A DNA stretch of 64,000 nt from Planctomycetales bacterium (GTDB lineage: Bacteria > Planctomycetota > Planctomycetia > Pirellulales > Pirellulaceae), in assembly GCA_020426845.1 (NCBI GenBank), contig JAGQPF010000032.1, positions 1 through 64,000 on the forward strand, read 5' to 3'. The number at the start of each line of letters is the position of its first letter. Positions within the stretch are counted from its first letter, which is position 1. This document shows positions 27,301 to 35,572 of this stretch, one piece after another. A program made the position numbers and the translations under genes. The notes under the pieces are model-generated. The model was not told where the DNA came from and did no database searches. It saw only the letters and a program-made list of their open reading frames with translations.

Positions 27301-29386
27301 TCATGGTCTCCGCAATCCAGACTCTGGGCGTGCCAAGGGCGTCGCAGGCAGCAAACAGACGACCATCGGGAGCGAAACGAATGCACTCCAGCTGCTCCCG
27401 ATGACCGTCCACCATGCCAATTGCAATGCTTGGTGGATTCAAGTGATCCCATCCTCCGGCAAATCGGACATCCAAACGGGCATTGGTTGGTGTGACAACC
27501 GGCAGCATCAGCAACGAGTCGGCGCCGGCGTTCTCCCGATCATCACTTGTGCGGCTTTCCTGCGCAATCCTTGCTTGAGAATCGGGCGCGTGGTTCTCGG
27601 AAAGATCGCCGCTATAGACTTCAACCCAGCCACGGACGGCGTTCTCGATCTGTTGCCCCAATCGTTCGGCATTTGCAGTTTCTCCTCGCCTTCGCAGCGT
27701 GTGGACCAGCTTCCGCAGTGTCGTCATATCGCTGTCAGACAACGACTCGCTGCGCACCTCGCCGGAAACGAGCCTCACCAATGCTGCGTTGACTTCGCTC
27801 AGCCGACTGTCAGCCTCGACCGGCTCCATCTCCCGAAAGCTTTTCAAATCTCTGTCTAGCTGCCGAACAATCTCCAGCACTTCACTCAGGTCCGCCGATT
27901 CCATGGCGAGAGCTTGCGCAATGATTCCAGTTCGCAGATTCGCCACGCGAGCGGCACGTTGCCCGGCTCGAACAAATACGCCGGAGATGGTCACCGACCC
28001 GACAACAAGCAATGCGAGCAACACGGCCGAAACAGGATGCCGCCGGATGACTCGCCGAGACTTACTCACGAATCCGTCCGGCTTGGCAAGAATGGCATCA
28101 CCGCGTTCGAAGCGATCCAGATCTTCGGCCAGGGCCGCCGCGCTGCCATAGCGATCGGTCGGAAGATGAGCCAGCGCCTTCATGCAAATCGTTTCCAAAT
28201 CGCGATGCAGTCCGGGAGCATACTTTCGTGGGGAGCGAATCGAATCCTGCTGCAGCTTCGCCAGAATAGAAGCCACTGTGCCAATCAGTGGCGGTCGCCC
28301 CGCAAGTAACTCGAATAGCACTGCGCCCAGCGAGTAGACATCCGCAACCGGCCCAATCGCCGACGGCACACCCGCCGCCTGCTCGGGCGCCATGTAGGCC
28401 GGGGTCCCCATAACCTGTCCCGTCTGAGTCATGTCAGGCGTCAGGTCGGCAAGCTCCTTGGCTAGCCCAAAGTCGGTAAGAATTGGCTCGCCGGTGTTTT
28501 CGTCAATCAATACATTGGCGGGCTTGATGTCGCGATGCAGCACCTGTTGCCGGTGAGCGTAGTCAACCGCGTGGGCCAGCTTGGAGACAATGGCGGCGGC
28601 CTGACGCGGATTCAGCCCCCGCTTGGCAAATTCCTTGAGCGTGCACCCAGACACAAATCCCATCGTGATGTACGGCATTCCACCAACATCTCCGATCTGA
28701 TAGATCGGGCAAATATTCGGGTGCCGAAGCTTGGCGGCCGCCCTGGCTTCTCGGAAAAAGCGATCCCGTCCTTGCCTGTCAGTAAAAACGTCCTCACGCG
28801 GCACTTTAATTGCAACGATGCGTTGCAATTCCGTGTCGCGTGCCTTGTACACGCACCCCATGCCGCCTGCTGCAATTAGTTGCTCTGTTTCGTGGCCCGG
28901 GATCTGCGGCAGCCCCCGAACAATCTTGTTGGCGTTGCCGGCCCCTCCAGTTTGCTCGCACGGCATCAACACGGTCTCTTTCTCAGCAGGAAGGACCGCA
29001 CGCAGTTCGGCGTCAGCCAGCCGAGACATCAGCTGGCTCCGGTAGTCGGGGAACCGTTCGACAAACTCCGCAACCGAAACCGCCTCCGAGAACTTTGAAC
29101 GCAGACAAAATTCCGCAACGATCAGATCAACGGCATACCGCGGCGCAGCGACTTCCGGATAGGCTTCCAAGTAGTGCTCCGTTCTGCTCCGCAGCCCCGA
29201 TCGCAGTCGACGTTCGAGATCGACGTGAATCAGTTCAAGCAGTGTTTCAACACCCACGTTCGCGGCGTGCTCACTCAAAGATGGCTCCGACGACTCCTCC
29301 CACGCTGCTTCAAACGCATCAATAGCGGCTTCGTGGGCTTCATCATGGGCGTTAAACAATCCGGCGAACGGATCAAACTCGCTCAT
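24398..29386 (-). CDS. Very large transmembrane Ser/Thr protein kinase with WD40-like, LamG-like and TPR regions
   Basis: 1,662 residues from ATG 29386, preceded by GGGAAG; a TTG two codons earlier is less likely. An N-terminal helical region (1-130, with LLELIHVDLERRLRSGLRSR and FVERFPDYRSQL) is typical of planctomycete kinases. The kinase domain (about 160-430) has AAGGMGCVYKA, the Lys of VAIKVP, LHRDIKPANVLID, TDFGLA and MAPEQ, so it looks active. A membrane segment lies at about 445-468. WD40-like blades follow, then a possible LamG/concanavalin-like stretch near 1020-1100 (SAAVRLNHHNPLSLRLQRLD), then a long TPR array to the C-terminus. It is the first gene of the kinase operon and divergent from the ECF sigma gene. 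Confidence 0.93.
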   Translation of the reverse strand: MSEFDPFAGLFNAHDEAHEAAIDAFEAAWEESSEPSLSEHAANVGVETLLELIHVDLERRLRSGLRSRTEHYLEAYPEVAAPRYAVDLIVAEFCLRSKFSEAVSVAEFVERFPDYRSQLMSRLADAELRAVLPAEKETVLMPCEQTGGAGNANKIVRGLPQIPGHETEQLIAAGGMGCVYKARDTELQRIVAIKVPREDVFTDRQGRDRFFREARAAAKLRHPNICPIYQIGDVGGMPYITMGFVSGCTLKEFAKRGLNPRQAAAIVSKLAHAVDYAHRQQVLHRDIKPANVLIDENTGEPILTDFGLAKELADLTPDMTQTGQVMGTPAYMAPEQAAGVPSAIGPVADVYSLGAVLFELLAGRPPLIGTVASILAKLQQDSIRSPRKYAPGLHRDLETICMKALAHLPTDRYGSAAALAEDLDRFERGDAILAKPDGFVSKSRRVIRRHPVSAVLLALLVVGSVTISGVFVRAGQRAARVANLRTGIIAQALAMESADLSEVLEIVRQLDRDLKSFREMEPVEADSRLSEVNAALVRLVSGEVRSESLSDSDMTTLRKLVHTLRRRGETANAERLGQQIENAVRGWVEVYSGDLSENHAPDSQARIAQESRTSDDRENAGADSLLMLPVVTPTNARLDVRFAGGWDHLNPPSIAIGMVDGHREQLECIRFAPDGRLFAACDALGTPRVWIAETMRLDHSVSVGLKCRELEFSADGKRLLISADSPGYALWDVDKQMLVDSGEQVGLAAIAPDRSQFAIYTIDRTITVKSMDDARTLQQFRYIGHGPISVLLFSERNTLFVLDWNGRVSEWDPTSGKELQLLYEGGDSQPTFFRMRFRKGADYYPQQQILVATWIDGTTRVWKAGKAGSPLEIPHSTEVRCFDVSSDGRWLLTSAASGPVYIWDMESGQRANQVTLGAQGTNLLQILPSATQFLASTAKGVSRWTFDGERLEHHFEHLTTVPLFTCHFPTSRLIAADDKGRLHAANVGQSAVLEVEGAVDYELSLEATGDSAVFNASLARAGTTVHSAAVRLNHHNPLSLRLQRLDGHVQAWIDDSELPLLGFHEVFPAESDPSRRFAITRTSGTVVEHATAFEPRHSKTPSVWQFAGKYYAQGEFGFALDHFLAARSSFAVSALESPADRELWQEATFKSADCLLRLQREPEAVTLLEELCVEVGEQWPAFAMTRLFALALKADDVETAEGYLKKLQDAGWEFRRLVAAVPANIRDELAQAAYKHFELAENWYSFDPQRVVQLQRRVQVETLMNGRPNNLSVLFLLRALRIESRDEEAMDLCRKYSRLVDEISDADLIEELAWILREHNDTASAIALLNQATESHPQHKHQFNIELARAEIADGDLEAALRRCETTLEATRQLVDPSHIKCHLHLIRGFILSDLRRPEEAKAAWKEGFYLMFATPTGEPTLAGAAHWTLFLLLGSLSGELTPEDLEPRVAPMIRQFTAGTALGSLVHTFLAGDAFLDRAKLFSKKLFGAETAPQSNRSRLFAERMLSAWQTDNGRILARRIAYLQVGLPNLIRDPALLMACEVAQYMARPQGLSDNEEILLQGLAREVYDHLLRRKTPVLREAMPAIGIAWQTTPASSIRVLSQLETLPDIQAPLAYFFGLRCSASGNTSAARQCFIQAQKSSNPTLAELAAHELSELAKE

Positions 29387-29826
29387 TGCCAATGCTTCCC
29401 AGATAGGGACGTCTTCAGAGGCTCGTTTCCATGAACGTCAGGTGTCCCGGCAGCTGCGGGGCGCCAAGCGGAAACGCGGGACAACCACTGCTCCCTTCGA
29501 CACATCACCTTGGACCAGCTGCCATCCGAGTGCGCCACCAACTCGCCGGACCTACGCTTTCCGCGGGCCCCACGGCATTGCGTACATTGGGCTTCGCCAG
29601 GGTGAGTGGATTTTGACCAATCTTCCACATATCGTATCGCATTGTCACGCTGTATTCCGCGCCTGCGGGGCGCCACCAATACTCATCGTCGTCATTTTCG
29701 TTGCTCGTGTCGCGATAGCCGGTTGAGAATACCAACTCACAACAGCAACAGCCACATCCATTCCGATCCGAATTCCGACAATGGCGAGCGATGGAGCCAC
29801 CAACCTGACAAAGAAAAGAGGACGTC
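29387..29826. promoter_or_regulatory. Divergent promoter region of the kinase operon and the ECF sigma gene
   Basis: A 440-base intergenic region between two divergently transcribed units. I see no gene and no convincing -35/-10 boxes, and its base composition is less GC-rich near 29640-29830. Shared control of both units from here is likely by position. Confidence 0.45.
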
Positions 29827-30393
29827 ATGTCCGATTCCCTCCGTTCCCTGTTTCCTCGACTCCAACAAGGAGACGAAAGGGCGGCCACCGACGTCTTTAA
29901 TCGATTTTCGGAGCGATTGGTGCGGCTTGCTTCGACACGACTTGACCAGCGGATTCAGGCAACCAGTGATGCGGAAGACGTACTCCAGTCGGTTTGGAGA
30001 AGTTTCTTTCGCAGACAACGGGCAGGAGAGTTTCAATTTCAAGATTGGGACGAGGTCTGGTCCTTGCTGGTAGTAATGACGGTTCGCGCGTGTGCTCGCC
30101 GAGCCAACGCCCTTCACGCCCAGAAGCGAGACGTCGACCGCGAGGTGCGTCCTGAATTAGACTCCCCCATCGCATGGCAGGCTTTTGACCGCGAACCGTT
30201 GCCCGATGAGGCTGTCATGCTGACGGACTTGATCTCCCACCTGCTCGAGCAACTTGATGATCGCCGCCGCATGATGGTGACAATGCGACTACAAGGCCAC
30301 TCCATTGACGATATTGCTCGTCAAACTAATCGCACGGAACGAACCGTCATTCGCGTGTTAAACAGTGTTCGGGCGGCCCTTAGACAAGTGTGA
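29827..30393 (+). CDS. ECF RNA polymerase sigma factor linked to Ser/Thr kinases
   Basis: A 188-residue sigma factor. The ATG at 29827 follows AGAGGACGTC, a usable ribosome site. Region 2 (about 8-85) shows LFPRLQQGDERAATDVFNRF, SDAEDVLQSVWRSFFRR and VWSLLVVMTVRACARRANAL. Region 4 (about 135-188) shows LDDRRRMMVTMRLQGHSIDD then IARQTNRTERTVIRVLNSVR. The linker is rich in Asp and Glu. There is no anti-sigma gene; instead two kinases are divergent. Kinase-controlled ECF factors are known (for example EcfP/PknT in Vibrio, and several planctomycete ECF groups), so activation by phosphorylation is a reasonable inference. Confidence 0.92.
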   Translation: MSDSLRSLFPRLQQGDERAATDVFNRFSERLVRLASTRLDQRIQATSDAEDVLQSVWRSFFRRQRAGEFQFQDWDEVWSLLVVMTVRACARRANALHAQKRDVDREVRPELDSPIAWQAFDREPLPDEAVMLTDLISHLLEQLDDRRRMMVTMRLQGHSIDDIARQTNRTERTVIRVLNSVRAALRQV

Positions 30394-30402
30394 GGCTCCA
30401 AT

Positions 30403-30418
30403 CGGCACGCCCGTGCCG
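30403..30418. repeat. Short perfect hairpin after the sigma gene
   Basis: CGGCACG and CGTGCCG pair around a two-base loop, ten bases after the sigma stop. There is no T-run directly after it, so it may be an mRNA-stability or attenuation element. Confidence 0.4.
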
Positions 30419-30575
30419 AACCCATCTTCCCTGCACCTGACTTGCAAGCCGATCAAAAAAATCCTCTCTCGGGCGATTTTCAATGTCACCTGGACGCCTC
30501 TGTTCCTCATTTCCCATTTGAAAGCCATGCAACACTTCGTTGCCGCGCTGAAATCCCAAATTGAGGAGATAGAAC

Positions 30576-31031
30576 ATGGGTTTCCGTTCATGCCGACTAT
30601 GTATTGCCGTCGTGGCACTTGTGACCTTGACAATGCAGGCGAAACCAGTCGAAGCCGGCGGATGGTCGGTTTATATCTACAACTGCAGTCATCCCGCCTA
30701 CGGTTGGCAGCGGTCCGGCATCGCGAATGAAGTGGACATTTCCCAGTCGGCCGCCGTCAGTGCGGCGCGACGCCGGCAATCGCAGGGCGTTTCCTATGAA
30801 AAGTACCAAGCCTTCCGCGGCACAGCTCAGACCATACGAGCTGCCGCTCCCAATTGCGGCGGCTCAACCGCGCAGCCGACTTGCATGTATCGCGTGTACA
30901 TTTACCAAAGTCGCGCGGGAAGTGGCTGGCTGGGTTGGTACAGTTCGTCATCCCAAGCTCGCGAGCGAGCAATAGCCTTTGTTCGAGTGTACGGAGGAAG
31001 GTGGTACGGCCCCTACTCGGATTGTCGATGA
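30576..31031 (+). CDS. Small secreted protein with two related WxVYIY modules
   Basis: A 151-residue protein with a strong ribosome site (GAGGAG, seven bases before ATG). A signal peptide (CIAVVALVTLTMQAKPVEA) is cut near residue 27. The mature part has two similar modules: GGWSVYIYNCSHPAYGWQR with a following Ala/Arg helix, and CMYRVYIYQSRAGSGWLGWY with a Ser/Ala/Arg helix. Four cysteines (NCS, NCGG, TCMY, DCR) could form two disulfides. I know no named family. It lies 182 bases downstream of the ECF sigma gene on the same strand and is a candidate output or signal of the kinase-sigma system. Confidence 0.78.
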   Translation: MGFRSCRLCIAVVALVTLTMQAKPVEAGGWSVYIYNCSHPAYGWQRSGIANEVDISQSAAVSAARRRQSQGVSYEKYQAFRGTAQTIRAAAPNCGGSTAQPTCMYRVYIYQSRAGSGWLGWYSSSSQARERAIAFVRVYGGRWYGPYSDCR

Positions 31032-31169
31032 GCACGACTTCGGCATCCCCTGCCGATCGGCAAGCGAATGGAAGAGAAGGCAAAGACGCCGCAGTGGCTA
31101 ACCTGAACAACTTAGCTGCTGCTGGAAGAGTGGGCGATCATCCGATCTTCCGATCATCCGGTCATCGCG

Positions 31170-33026
31170 TTACTCTTCGTGCTTCTTCAGCTGCCAAATT
31201 CGTCCTACGGCGTCGGGCGCGTCGAGGGCGTGGCGCAGGAAGTTGCTTGGTCCGTCATCGGGCCAAAGACGCTGCAGATCGGCGAGACGCTCGCGAGCCG
31301 CTTCGAGCTGGCCGGCGTCGTAGTCGTTCAGCGCGGCCTCGTAGGTGTCGCGCAGCTGGCGCCAGTCGTCGTCGGCCGCGGGGTTGAGCTCGTGAAGCGT
31401 CTCGGGCGTCTGCAGGTTGTGGAGCAGGAATTGTCCGACGCGGCGGGTCTCGAACTCGCCGCGCAGCCGCAACGCGGTTGACTCGGCGACAAGAATCGGG
31501 GTCCGCAAGATCCGGGTCGCGTCCTGCACTCGGCTGCCAAGATTCACCGTTCGCCCTAGCGGCCCGTACTTGAACTTGCGCGCCGATCCGGTGTTGCCGA
31601 CCAGCGACATGCCGGTGCTGATGCCGATGCCAACGCGAGTGACGCCGCCAATCGTCTCCCGCCAGATGGCGTCGAGGCCGGGGAGCTTGCGAATCATGGA
31701 GGCCGCGGCCCGGCAAGCCAACAGCGGATGGTCGGGCTCGTGAATCGGCGCGCCCCACATCGCCAGCAGCGCGTCGCCCACATAGTCGACCAACACACCC
31801 TGGTTATGAATCACGCAGTCGGACAGCAAGTCCTGAACCGCATTCAGCCATTGCAGCACCTTTCGCGGCGCCAACATGTCGCTGAGCTTCGCGAACCCCT
31901 GCAAGTCGCAAAACAGCACGGTGACTTCGACATCCCGACCCTCCAACAAACTGGGGCGTTCCAACAGTTGGCTGGCCAGCAGAGGAGAAAAGAACTGCTC
32001 GAGCCGCGTCCGCTTCTCGGCCGCATTGACCCGCTCCGCCATCGCCTCCTCTTCTTGCTTGAGCCGAGAGAGCCCGCTCGCGACCGCGTAAGTTAACACC
32101 TCGACCATCCGCGCCTCGAGCTCGGAAATGCCGTCGCCTCCGGGGGAAGCGCGGCGATCGCCGTAGATCGCCCCGATCACATCGCCGTCGGAGGCGAGAA
32201 TGGGCGAGGCGATCACGGTGCTGACGCCCATCAGACTCTCCGTGGTCTCCATCGTCGGCAGCATCCAATAGGTGCGCCGCTCCTCGACGACATGCCGCAG
32301 CACCACGCGGCTTGGGGTCGGCGCCTCGCGCGACGACGGCACAGTATGCGCCGCCTGCATTTGCCAATGGCCGTCCTCGCGCAACAACACCTGAGCATGG
32401 TCGAGCTTGACGATGTCGACCACGGCTTGGCAGGCCAGCCGCAGGAAGTCGGGCGAGCTAGCGGCGCTATGCAGCACTTCGATCGTGTCGCTCAACCACG
32501 TCATGAACTGATCGGGCGGCGCCACTTGCAGCTGGGACAGTTCCAGCCGCCGCGTGCTCAGGTGGAATCCCGGCGCCCGGGTTTGGTTGGCGAGACTGCG
32601 GAGGCTCCCCGAGTCGCCGCAGGGGCCGATGATGATCGAGCGGTCGTCCAGCTCGATCCGAATCACCGTGTGACCGTCGCAGACGCGCTCCTCGCCCGGC
32701 TCGACAACGGCATGGTTGCAGACGAACGGCTGAATGCGGGACAGATTGGCGACCGTCACCGCGCCCCGCGAAACGCGAATGCCGATGTGGCGGCGCGAGA
32801 TCCTGCGTTCCGATTTGGCGGCAATGATCAGCCGCGGCACGCCGCCCTCCCCCTCCGCCACCACATAGGGCTCCGGCTCCGGGTGCAGGCCGCCCATATT
32901 CTGACGGCCGACCTCCAATTGGGGAGGAAGCTCGCTCTTCCACACCTGTTCTACGCCCAGGTAGACGACCACCTCGAGGTCCGGAGCTTCCGGCTGCTCG
33001 AGAATGGGTTGGGAGTCGGATGACAA
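31170..33026 (-). CDS. FHA-GAF-class III nucleotide cyclase
   Basis: A 618-residue protein starting at TTG 33026, supported by GAGG eight bases upstream. An FHA domain (about 20-130) has LEVGRQN, KSERRISRRHIGIRV and GHTVIRIELDDRSIIIG. A GAF domain (about 175-320) and a short coiled coil follow. The class III catalytic domain (about 360-540) has VTVLFCDLQGFAKLSD with the first metal Asp, VDYVGDALLAMWG with the second, and GPLGRTVNLGSRVQ with the transition-state Asn/Arg pair. ATP versus GTP preference cannot be decided. The FHA domain predicts input from phosphothreonine proteins, and two Ser/Thr kinases lie within 12 kb. Confidence 0.92.
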   Translation of the reverse strand: MSSDSQPILEQPEAPDLEVVVYLGVEQVWKSELPPQLEVGRQNMGGLHPEPEPYVVAEGEGGVPRLIIAAKSERRISRRHIGIRVSRGAVTVANLSRIQPFVCNHAVVEPGEERVCDGHTVIRIELDDRSIIIGPCGDSGSLRSLANQTRAPGFHLSTRRLELSQLQVAPPDQFMTWLSDTIEVLHSAASSPDFLRLACQAVVDIVKLDHAQVLLREDGHWQMQAAHTVPSSREAPTPSRVVLRHVVEERRTYWMLPTMETTESLMGVSTVIASPILASDGDVIGAIYGDRRASPGGDGISELEARMVEVLTYAVASGLSRLKQEEEAMAERVNAAEKRTRLEQFFSPLLASQLLERPSLLEGRDVEVTVLFCDLQGFAKLSDMLAPRKVLQWLNAVQDLLSDCVIHNQGVLVDYVGDALLAMWGAPIHEPDHPLLACRAAASMIRKLPGLDAIWRETIGGVTRVGIGISTGMSLVGNTGSARKFKYGPLGRTVNLGSRVQDATRILRTPILVAESTALRLRGEFETRRVGQFLLHNLQTPETLHELNPAADDDWRQLRDTYEAALNDYDAGQLEAARERLADLQRLWPDDGPSNFLRHALDAPDAVGRIWQLKKHEE

Positions 33027-33159
33027 GACGACGTCCTCGCGCCAACGGATGAACCTACGCGCCTATAATAGCCGCTTTGATTCCGTCGGCGACGCGCTAC
33101 GTCAACAATCTTCCGTCGCCACCGCAATTGAACCGTGAAACCCGCGAGGCTCGCTCAGC

Positions 33160-34128
33160 GTGAAAGTGATCGCGTCGCACAACGGCATGAAAGCCGTCGA
33201 ATTGGCCTGGGATCGCCTCCTGGCCGGCGCAGACGCCGTGGAGGCCTGCGTCTCCGGCGTGACTCTCGTCGAGGATGACCCGGACGAGCTCACGGTCGGA
33301 TACGGCGGCCTGCCGAACGAAGACGGCGTCGTCGAGCTGGACGCGGCGGTCATGAACGGGCGCACTCGGCAAGGCGCCGGCGTCGCCGGACTGCAGCGAG
33401 TGAGACATCCTGCTCGCGTCGCGCAACGGCTGATGGAACAGACGACGCGCGTGCTGCTGGTCGGCGAAGGCGCCTTGGCATTCGCTCGCGCCAACGGCTT
33501 TCCCGAAGAGGAGCTGCTCACCGACCGGGCTCGACGGATGTGGCTGTACTGGAAGCGCACCCGCTCGCAGCACGACGACTGGCTGCCGCCGCCACGTGAC
33601 GAGGACCTGGAAGTGCAGACCTGGTTCGACCGCCACTTCTATCGCAACCCGGAATCCACGGCGACCGGCACCGTTCACTGCGCCGCCCGAGACCGACAGG
33701 ATGACTTCGGCTGCGTGACCAGCACCAGCGGCCACGCCTTTAAGCTGCCCGGACGCGTCGGCGACTCCCCGATCCTCGGAGCGGGCTTGTATGCCGACAA
33801 CGAGGCCGGCACCTGCGGCTCGATCGGACACGGCGAGGCCAATCTGCAGCACCTGTCATCGTTCGCGGTGGTGGAGCGACTGCGCTGCGGCGACACGCTG
33901 GAGCAGGCTGCGATGACCGTGCTGAAGCGAGTGGTCGACCATTGTCCCGAGCATCTTCGCGACGCGCGAGGCCGCCCCAAATTCAACTTGCAGTTGTTCA
34001 TCATGAGCGCCTCGGAAGAACACCTTGGCGCCGCCATCTGGCCCGGCAAACAGATTGCCGTGGGCGACGCCGGCGGCCACCGTCTCGAGCCTTGCATCTC
34101 GTACTTTGATGCGGAGGGAGAGCAGTGA
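33160..34128 (+). CDS. N4-(beta-N-acetylglucosaminyl)-L-asparaginase family protein (Ntn hydrolase)
   Basis: A 322-residue Ntn hydrolase of the glycosylasparaginase family, starting at GTG. It would be made as a precursor that cuts itself before the nucleophile Thr in ESTATGTVHCAARD (near residue 171). The beta-subunit motif LPGRVGDSPILGAGLYADNE, which binds the substrate, is intact, followed by GTCGSIGHGE. The alpha part contains LDAAVMNGRTRQGAGVAGL. Known members release aspartate from N-linked glycans; some act on isoaspartyl or free asparagine. No signal peptide is seen. It is the first gene of a three-gene run on this strand. Confidence 0.9.
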   Translation: MKVIASHNGMKAVELAWDRLLAGADAVEACVSGVTLVEDDPDELTVGYGGLPNEDGVVELDAAVMNGRTRQGAGVAGLQRVRHPARVAQRLMEQTTRVLLVGEGALAFARANGFPEEELLTDRARRMWLYWKRTRSQHDDWLPPPRDEDLEVQTWFDRHFYRNPESTATGTVHCAARDRQDDFGCVTSTSGHAFKLPGRVGDSPILGAGLYADNEAGTCGSIGHGEANLQHLSSFAVVERLRCGDTLEQAAMTVLKRVVDHCPEHLRDARGRPKFNLQLFIMSASEEHLGAAIWPGKQIAVGDAGGHRLEPCISYFDAEGEQ

Positions 34129-34130
34129 GT

Positions 34131-34220
34131 CGGGCCTCCATCGCAGGCGACCCTTGTGAGGCCCGGTGGACCCGTCGGGCCTCCATCGCAGGCGACCCTT
34201 GTGAGGCCCGGTGGACTCGT
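34131..34220. repeat. Two tandem 45 bp palindromic repeats
   Basis: Two full copies of the 45 bp unit, 34131-34175 and 34176-34220, differ by a single base (ACCCGT/ACTCGT). Each has CGGGCCTC and GAGGCCCG arms. They separate the asparaginase gene from the phosphodiesterase gene. This tandem defines the unit length as 45 bases. Confidence 0.93.
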
Positions 34221-34300
34221 CGAGCCGCGACATGGTGGCTGGAAAACTCACGAGGGCGCGCGAGGTTGCGAGTCCATTTACCAACGGGGCACTTGCCGAC

Positions 34301-35572
34301 ATGAGCCGCGTCTGTGTCATCAATGTCGTGGGGCTGACGCCGGAGTTGCTGCCACATGCGCCGACGCTGGCCGGACTGAGCGGCGCCAAGCCGTGGCAAG
34401 GGCCCGTGCCCGCCGTGACCATGACGGCCCAGGCGACCATGCTCACGGGCTTGCCGCCTTCCCAGCACGGGATCGTCGCCAACGGCTGGTACTTTCGCGA
34501 CACGGGCGAGATCCGCTTTTGGCAGCAGGCCAATTCGCTCGTGCAAGGCGAAAAACTTTACGCCGGCATCGACACGGCCAAAATGTTTTGGTGGTTCAAC
34601 CAAGGCTCGGGATGCCGCTGGTGGGCAACGCCCAAACCGCACTATGGCTGCGACGGGTCCAAAGCGTTCGACATCCTTGATCAAACCGATTGTGAGCTGA
34701 CACGCCAATTGGGCCCATTCCCGTTTCCGGCGTTTTGGGGCCCGCTGGCGGGGCTCGCCTCCTCCGATTGGATTGCTCGCGCGACCGCGCTGGTGATGCG
34801 TCAACAACGGCCTTCATTGACGCTCGTCTACCTGCCGCATCTGGACTATGACTTCCAGCGATTCTCCTCGCCGTCCATGGAGCGTGTGGCCGAAGTGGAT
34901 CGCTGTGCCAAGCGAGTCATGGAGGCGGCGGAGGAGATTGACGCCCAGGTCGTCGTCGTATCCGAATACGGCCTAAGGCCGGTCCACCGGGCCGTGTTGA
35001 TCAACCAAGAGCTGCGTCGAGCCGGCTGGCTGGTCGTGAGGGACGGACCGTTCGGCGAGACGATCATGCCGCTGGAATCCAAGGCATTTGCCGTTGTGGA
35101 CCACCAAGTGGCGAACATTTACGTCCAAGGCGTGTCTGCTGAGGAAGTTCGGCAGCGGGTGTCGGCACTCGAGGGCGTCGCGCGGGTCGTGGCGCCGGAG
35201 GAGTTGGACCTGCACCACGCTCGTGCGGGCGAGTTGGTGGCGTTGTCCGAGCCGGATGCCTGGTTCGCTTACTATTATTGGCTGGACGAGCGCCGGGCGC
35301 CCGATTTTGCCCGCACCGTCGACATCCATCGCAAACCCGGCTACGACCCCTGCGAGCTGTTTTTGACCTCTCGGTGGCGAGCCGCAATGCGACTGGCACA
35401 AAAGAAACTCGGATTTCGCTATCGAATGGATGTGACGCCGCTGGAGCCGCAGCTGGTTCGAGGCAGCCACGGCCTCGAGGCGCCTGCCGAGCAGGGACCG
35501 CTGATCATCGGGCCCGACGCTCCCGATCGCATGATTGATTTCAAGGACTACATTCGAGATCTGGTGAACTGA
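34301..35572 (+). CDS. Type I phosphodiesterase/nucleotide pyrophosphatase-fold protein with altered metal ligands
   Basis: A 423-residue protein from ATG 34301; the upstream frame runs back into repeats. The alkaline-phosphatase-superfamily fold is clear from PAVTMTAQATMLTGLPPSQH, whose Thr is the nucleophile position, and from GSHGL near the C-terminus. Several metal ligands are changed. The first strand reads VINVVGLTPELL with no Asp. The usual DxxxH motif reads HLDYDFQRF. The usual SDHG reads SEYGLRP. It may act with fewer metals or be a binding protein; similar sequences in other bacteria belong to a variant subfamily. The next gene begins directly after its stop, so the two are co-translated. 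Confidence 0.8.
   Translation: MSRVCVINVVGLTPELLPHAPTLAGLSGAKPWQGPVPAVTMTAQATMLTGLPPSQHGIVANGWYFRDTGEIRFWQQANSLVQGEKLYAGIDTAKMFWWFNQGSGCRWWATPKPHYGCDGSKAFDILDQTDCELTRQLGPFPFPAFWGPLAGLASSDWIARATALVMRQQRPSLTLVYLPHLDYDFQRFSSPSMERVAEVDRCAKRVMEAAEEIDAQVVVVSEYGLRPVHRAVLINQELRRAGWLVVRDGPFGETIMPLESKAFAVVDHQVANIYVQGVSAEEVRQRVSALEGVARVVAPEELDLHHARAGELVALSEPDAWFAYYYWLDERRAPDFARTVDIHRKPGYDPCELFLTSRWRAAMRLAQKKLGFRYRMDVTPLEPQLVRGSHGLEAPAEQGPLIIGPDAPDRMIDFKDYIRDLVN

Noticed and set aside
33064-33069. TATAAT upstream of the asparaginase gene as a promoter
   Set aside because: No -35 element is found at 16-18 bases; the match alone is too weak.
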